A DNA stretch of 64,000 nucleotides from Altererythrobacter rubellus (GTDB taxonomy: Bacteria; Pseudomonadota; Alphaproteobacteria; Sphingomonadales; Sphingomonadaceae), in the NCBI RefSeq assembly GCF_030284385.1, contig NZ_CP127221.1, forward strand, positions 310,001 through 374,000, read 5' to 3'. The notes under the pieces are model-generated. The model was given only the letters and a program-made list of their open reading frames with translations. It made no database searches and was not told the origin of the DNA. Position numbers and translations under genes: made by a program. Positions 60,809 to 64,000 of this stretch are shown piece by piece (position 1 is the first letter of the stretch; each line of letters begins with the position of its first letter).

Positions 60809-62293
60809 ATGATGCGGAGCAAGACCTGCCGGCGCACAGCCGCGTTACTCGTTCTAAGCTCCGCAATGGTTCCGGCCACTGCGCAGGCTGATACGCTGCG
60901 CGAAGCATTGGCGGCAGCTTACGAAGCAAACCCTTCATTGGAAGCTGCGCGCGCGCAGCAGCGCGCAACCGATGAAGATGTCCCGATTCAAGCATCGCGA
61001 GGCGGCATTGATGTCAGCGCGGTCGCCAATCATATCGAGTTCACCAAGGTCTCGCCCAACAGCTTCACTGCGCCCGAGCGGCGTTTTTCGGCTGGATTGG
61101 ATTTGACGGTCCCGATCTACTCTGGCGGCGCGGTCAATAATGGCATCAAAGCCGCCAAGGAACGCGTGGCTGCAGGTCAGGCTGATCTCCGTGGGACGGA
61201 AAGTTCGGTTTTCAGCCAGGTGGTCGCGGCCTATATGGATGTGCTGCGCACTGAAGCGCTGGCTATGCTTGCCGGCAACCAGGTCGAAGTGCTCACGATC
61301 AACCTTGAAGCGACCAATGACCGTTTCGAGATCGGCGAGCTTACGCGTACCGACATTGCGCAATCACAATCGCGGCTGGCCCTGGCGCAAAGCGATTTCC
61401 GCAATGCACAAGCAAATCTGATTTCTGCACGCGAGACATATATCCAGCTGATAGGTCGAGCGCCGCAGGATCTTCAGGCGCCGCCACCGCTGCCAGGCTT
61501 GCCCGATACTGTGGGTGAAGCTGTGGTCACCGCGCTCGACAACAACCCCGATCTGATCGCGGCAAAGGAACGTGCGGACGCGGCGGGCTATGATTCGGAA
61601 GTGGCGGGTGCTGGCCGCCTGCCGACGATCGGCGGCTTTGTGAATTACGACTATACCGATTTCTATGGCACTTTGGGCGGCCCGATCTCAGCCAATTTTG
61701 CGCAGGATGAAACCACCGCCAACATCGGTGTTCAGGTGACTGTGCCAATTTTTCAGGGTGGTCGCCCCGCAGCTCAGCAACGTCAGGCCTTTGCACGCGA
61801 GACCGCTGCTCTTGAGAACGTGATCGCCACAGAGCGTAGCATCATCGCGCAAACTCGCGCCGCCTATGCCAGCTGGCAAGCGTCGCGGGCGGTGATCGAA
61901 AGTTCCGAGGCGGCGGTTTCCGCAGCCGAACTCAGTCTGGAAGGTGTGCGGGCCGAAAACTCGATAGGCAATCGTACGATTCTGGACGTTCTCAACGCCG
62001 AGCAGGAATTACTTTCTGCCCGCGCGCAATTGGTGACAGCCCGGCGCAATGCCTATGTCGCGGGATTCAGCGTGCTGGCGGCGATGGGCCGGGCTGAAGC
62101 ACGCGACCTCAATCTCGATACTGGCGGCGTTCTCTATGATCCTCAGGTCAATTACGACCGGGTCAGGAGCAAGATCTTCGATTGGCAGCGCGACCCGGAG
62201 CCAGAGGCAAATTCAACCAGAACCGTTGACATCCCGGCTGCTGACGCGATGATTGGGCCGCCTGATGAATCGGGTGACGTCACAAATTATTGA
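60809..62293 (+). CDS. tolC: TolC-family outer membrane efflux channel
   Basis: The product is 494 residues from ATG 60809, four bases after the previous stop. A signal peptide (ending ATAQA near residue 27) is followed by two OEP repeats, with AYEANPSLEAARAQQRATDE, FEIGELTRTDIAQSQSRLAL, and ENSIGNRTILDVLNAEQELL. TolC forms the trimeric channel of tripartite efflux pumps and type I secretion. The pump genes are not in the window. Confidence 0.93.
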   Translation: MMRSKTCRRTAALLVLSSAMVPATAQADTLREALAAAYEANPSLEAARAQQRATDEDVPIQASRGGIDVSAVANHIEFTKVSPNSFTAPERRFSAGLDLTVPIYSGGAVNNGIKAAKERVAAGQADLRGTESSVFSQVVAAYMDVLRTEALAMLAGNQVEVLTINLEATNDRFEIGELTRTDIAQSQSRLALAQSDFRNAQANLISARETYIQLIGRAPQDLQAPPPLPGLPDTVGEAVVTALDNNPDLIAAKERADAAGYDSEVAGAGRLPTIGGFVNYDYTDFYGTLGGPISANFAQDETTANIGVQVTVPIFQGGRPAAQQRQAFARETAALENVIATERSIIAQTRAAYASWQASRAVIESSEAAVSAAELSLEGVRAENSIGNRTILDVLNAEQELLSARAQLVTARRNAYVAGFSVLAAMGRAEARDLNLDTGGVLYDPQVNYDRVRSKIFDWQRDPEPEANSTRTVDIPAADAMIGPPDESGDVTNY

Positions 62294-62349
62294 CGTCACA
62301 GAGACCTTGGGCCAACTCGGCAGTTGAGAAATCAGGGGTGTACGGCGCA

Positions 62350-62778
62350 ATGGCGCACAGCAATAACGAAGCATCGGTCGAAGAAATTCTTGAATCAATC
62401 AAGAAGGTTATCGCGCGTGACAATCGCGAGATTCCACCTGCTGTGCGTATCCCGGAAGAAGGTGGCGCGATTGCGGACGAGGATGATGTCCTCGATCTGG
62501 GCGAAATGGAGTTCGCCGATGACGGCGAGATTGCTGACACTTCGCTGACGACGGACGCGGTCCAAAAATCGATGCGCGACAATTTCGAAGCGCTGGCGAT
62601 GCTGGCAGAGCCCGGTGCAAGACCACAGATCGTCCGCTCGGGCGAAACATCGCTCGAAGGCATGGTCCGCGATATGCTGCGCCCGATGCTGGCCGAATGG
62701 CTCGACACAAACCTGCCTGGAATGGTCGAAAAGATGGTTCAGGCCGAAATCGCCCGGATTGCCGGCAAGCGCCGCTAG
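62350..62778 (+). CDS. PopZ-like DUF2497 protein
   Basis: The product is 142 residues from ATG 62350. The N-terminal helix [20 protein letters not shown] and the C-terminal [36 protein letters not shown] are the two conserved parts of PopZ; between them lies an acidic, disordered stretch ([20 protein letters not shown]). PopZ forms polar condensates that anchor the chromosome origin and cell cycle proteins in Caulobacter. Gene order tolC-popZ is shared with relatives, though valS, often next, is not seen here. Confidence 0.85.
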   Translation: MAHSNNEASVEEILESIKKVIARDNREIPPAVRIPEEGGAIADEDDVLDLGEMEFADDGEIADTSLTTDAVQKSMRDNFEALAMLAEPGARPQIVRSGETSLEGMVRDMLRPMLAEWLDTNLPGMVEKMVQAEIARIAGKRR

Positions 62779-62797
62779 CCAATCCGGCAACGCATCA

Positions 62798-63193
62798 ATG
62801 CCTGATCGCAGCCCTCTGGATGACGCCCGACTGGGCCTCGCAAAGCTAGGCGGCGAAACGATCGACCGGCATGTCTTTTTGTGTGCGATGAGCGAAAAGC
62901 AGAAATGTTGCGCGCGTGAAAAAGGTGTGGCCTCGTGGCAGTTTCTCAAGCGCCGATTGAACGAGCTGAAATTGGCCGGGCCCAAACGGATCAATCCCGA
63001 AGGCCGGCCTTGCGGTGGGGTTCAGCGCACCAAGGCAGATTGCCTGCAGGTTTGTGCCGCCGGGCCCATCGCTGTAGTCTATCCCGACCGCGTCTGGTAC
63101 CACTCGGCAAGCCCTGACGTGCTGGAGCGCATTATCCAGGAACATCTGGTTGGCGGAACGCCAGTCGAAGAGTTCCGGCTTTCGAACGACTGA
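62798..63193 (+). CDS. Thioredoxin-like [2Fe-2S] ferredoxin domain protein
   Basis: The product is 131 residues from ATG 62798. The family pattern of the thioredoxin-like ferredoxins is seen: [15 protein letters not shown] near residues 24-38 and [20 protein letters not shown] at 77-96, with Cys29, Cys37 or Cys38, Cys82 and Cys86 as probable cluster ligands. The C-terminal region ends [20 protein letters not shown]. Partner enzymes are not known. It lies 19 bases after the PopZ-like gene on the same strand. Confidence 0.88.
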   Translation: MPDRSPLDDARLGLAKLGGETIDRHVFLCAMSEKQKCCAREKGVASWQFLKRRLNELKLAGPKRINPEGRPCGGVQRTKADCLQVCAAGPIAVVYPDRVWYHSASPDVLERIIQEHLVGGTPVEEFRLSND

Positions 63194-63222
63194 CCGCAGT
63201 CGCCATCAACCTTCAACGTGGG

Positions 63223-63528
63223 CTAGTCTTCGTCATGTCTTGGCAGGTTGTTGTCGACCGATGCGTCATGACCGGTGCCGTTTGACAGGAAAACCAACCC
63301 CATCAATGCACTGGTTAGCAGCATGGTGAAGCCGATCCCCAAAGCGACGGCGATGTAGAAATGGATCGAGACTGCACCGTTGAATTTGTAGAGTAGCGCG
63401 ATTGCAATCAGCACCACACCCACGGTCAGCATGAACATGAATCGCATGATCCGGTGGTAGCGTGCCCAGGCGTATGCGGCGTTCTCGGGATCATCAAGCG
63501 GCGATTTACTGACCATGTGCTGCGACAT
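63223..63528 (-). CDS. Small two-helix membrane protein
   Basis: The product is 101 residues from ATG 63528. The cytosolic start SPLDDPENAAYAWARYHRIM leads into two membrane segments (FMFMLTVGVVLIAIALLYKF, FYIAVALGIGFTMLLTSALM) and a His/Asp-rich tail. It is a conserved hypothetical of Sphingomonadales without known role. It faces the ferredoxin gene tail-to-tail. Confidence 0.75.
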   Translation of the reverse strand: MSQHMVSKSPLDDPENAAYAWARYHRIMRFMFMLTVGVVLIAIALLYKFNGAVSIHFYIAVALGIGFTMLLTSALMGLVFLSNGTGHDASVDNNLPRHDED

Positions 63529-63636
63529 GGGGCCTCGCAAGCCGCGATGCAATGTCCATTGTGAACCGATAGATTCGCCTTTTCGCAAAGAAGGTGGCAT
63601 GTTTTACAAGGAATAAGACAAGAGAGGAGAAAACCC

Positions 63637-64000
63637 ATGACAATCGCGCGGATCATTGAGGGACGCCGCGGCGCCGAAGTCATCTCCTGCGACTCAAACG
63701 ACACTATGCGAGAAGCCGTCGCCCTGCTCGCAAAAAAGCGGATTGGCGCTGTGCCTGTGATGCGCGGTGGTTCGGTTGTCGGGATATTTTCCGAACGTGA
63801 TGTGATCTACAAGCTGGCGAACGAGGGTGAAGCCTGCCTCAATCGCCCACTCACAGATGTGATGACTGCGCCGCCCATCACCGTCGAAACAACAAGTCTG
63901 ATCAACGAAGCATTGGCGCTGATGACAAGGCGCAGGATCCGTCACCTCCCCGTAATGGAGAACGGTGCCATGGTCGCGTTTATTTCGATCGGCGACCTAG
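63637..64000 (+). CDS. CBS-domain protein, cut off by the window edge
   Basis: About 121 residues are visible from the ATG at 63637, which follows AGAGAGGAG. Two CBS motifs are seen: the first with DSNDTMREAVALLAKKRIGA and GIFSERDVIYKLANEG, the second with DVMTAPPITVETTSLINEAL and HLPVMENGAMVAFISIGDL. CBS pairs bind adenosyl ligands; stand-alone proteins of this size act as regulators of other enzymes. The C-terminus lies beyond the right edge. Confidence 0.88.
   Translation, partial: MTIARIIEGRRGAEVISCDSNDTMREAVALLAKKRIGAVPVMRGGSVVGIFSERDVIYKLANEGEACLNRPLTDVMTAPPITVETTSLINEALALMTRRRIRHLPVMENGAMVAFISIGDL

Overview
This is a 64 kb chromosomal window from an alphaproteobacterium. It most resembles the Sphingomonadales, near Erythrobacter and relatives. 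The assignment rests on recognised gene families and gene order: SUF Fe-S operon with an IscR-like Rrf2 regulator, TonB-dependent receptors, pcm-like/tolC/popZ-like order, fused thiS-thiG, UrcA and DUF2141/DUF2093 proteins, and LytS/LytTR regulators. No database search was possible. Gene starts were chosen from ribosome binding sites, overlaps and family lengths.

Layout. Positions 1-4340 are a more A+T-rich accessory stretch: the N-terminal part of a DUF1800 protein, a deleted integrase remnant, a small winged-helix regulator with a membrane protein, and three small secreted proteins of unknown function. Positions 4341-10142 hold an aldehyde dehydrogenase/ThDP-enzyme pair, a patch of gene debris and a TonB-dependent receptor. 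Next come tRNA-Arg(CCG) and a run of envelope, lipid and proteolysis genes (10821-17199), an HD-domain protein, a LytS/LytTR pair with nadC, a broken RNase T2 gene, tadA, rpmB, an M23 peptidase, divergent xseA/purD and an adenosine-kinase-like gene (to 27309). The gene at 27430-28130 is a frameshifted EI24-type membrane protein.

The centre (28848-35954, minus strand) is a tightly overlapping operon, rrf2-sufB-(DUF559)-(small membrane protein)-(exported protein)-sufC-sufD-(exported protein)-sufS-sufT-sufA. Four non-SUF genes are interleaved and translationally coupled with it. It is followed by pyrD, a gamma-glutamyltransferase, an acyl-CoA ligase, a BCCT transporter, a large TonB-dependent receptor with an unusual A+T-rich leader, a TPR-sulfotransferase, an MFS transporter, a ThiS-ThiG fusion, a MerC-like protein, ctaA-cutA, a multiply frameshifted gene and rplM-rpsI. 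The right end carries a metallophosphoesterase, a UrcA protein, a second LytS/LytTR pair, class I fumarase, a degenerate isoaspartyl-methyltransferase-like gene with tolC, a PopZ-like protein, a thioredoxin-like ferredoxin and a truncated CBS-domain protein.

Most of the window is core genome. The parts most worth a second look are the interleaved SUF operon with its nuclease-like DUF559 member and Rrf2-site palindrome, the receptor/sulfotransferase pair with its structured leader, the left accessory stretch, a family of hairpin-forming intergenic repeats (three copies), and several decaying genes: integrase, SIMPL/2-hydroxyacid dehydrogenase, RNase T2 with TGA at Trp positions, a possible cytochrome fragment, EI24, and the gene at 52909. 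I did not find a CRISPR array, a complete mobile element or an obvious defence island.
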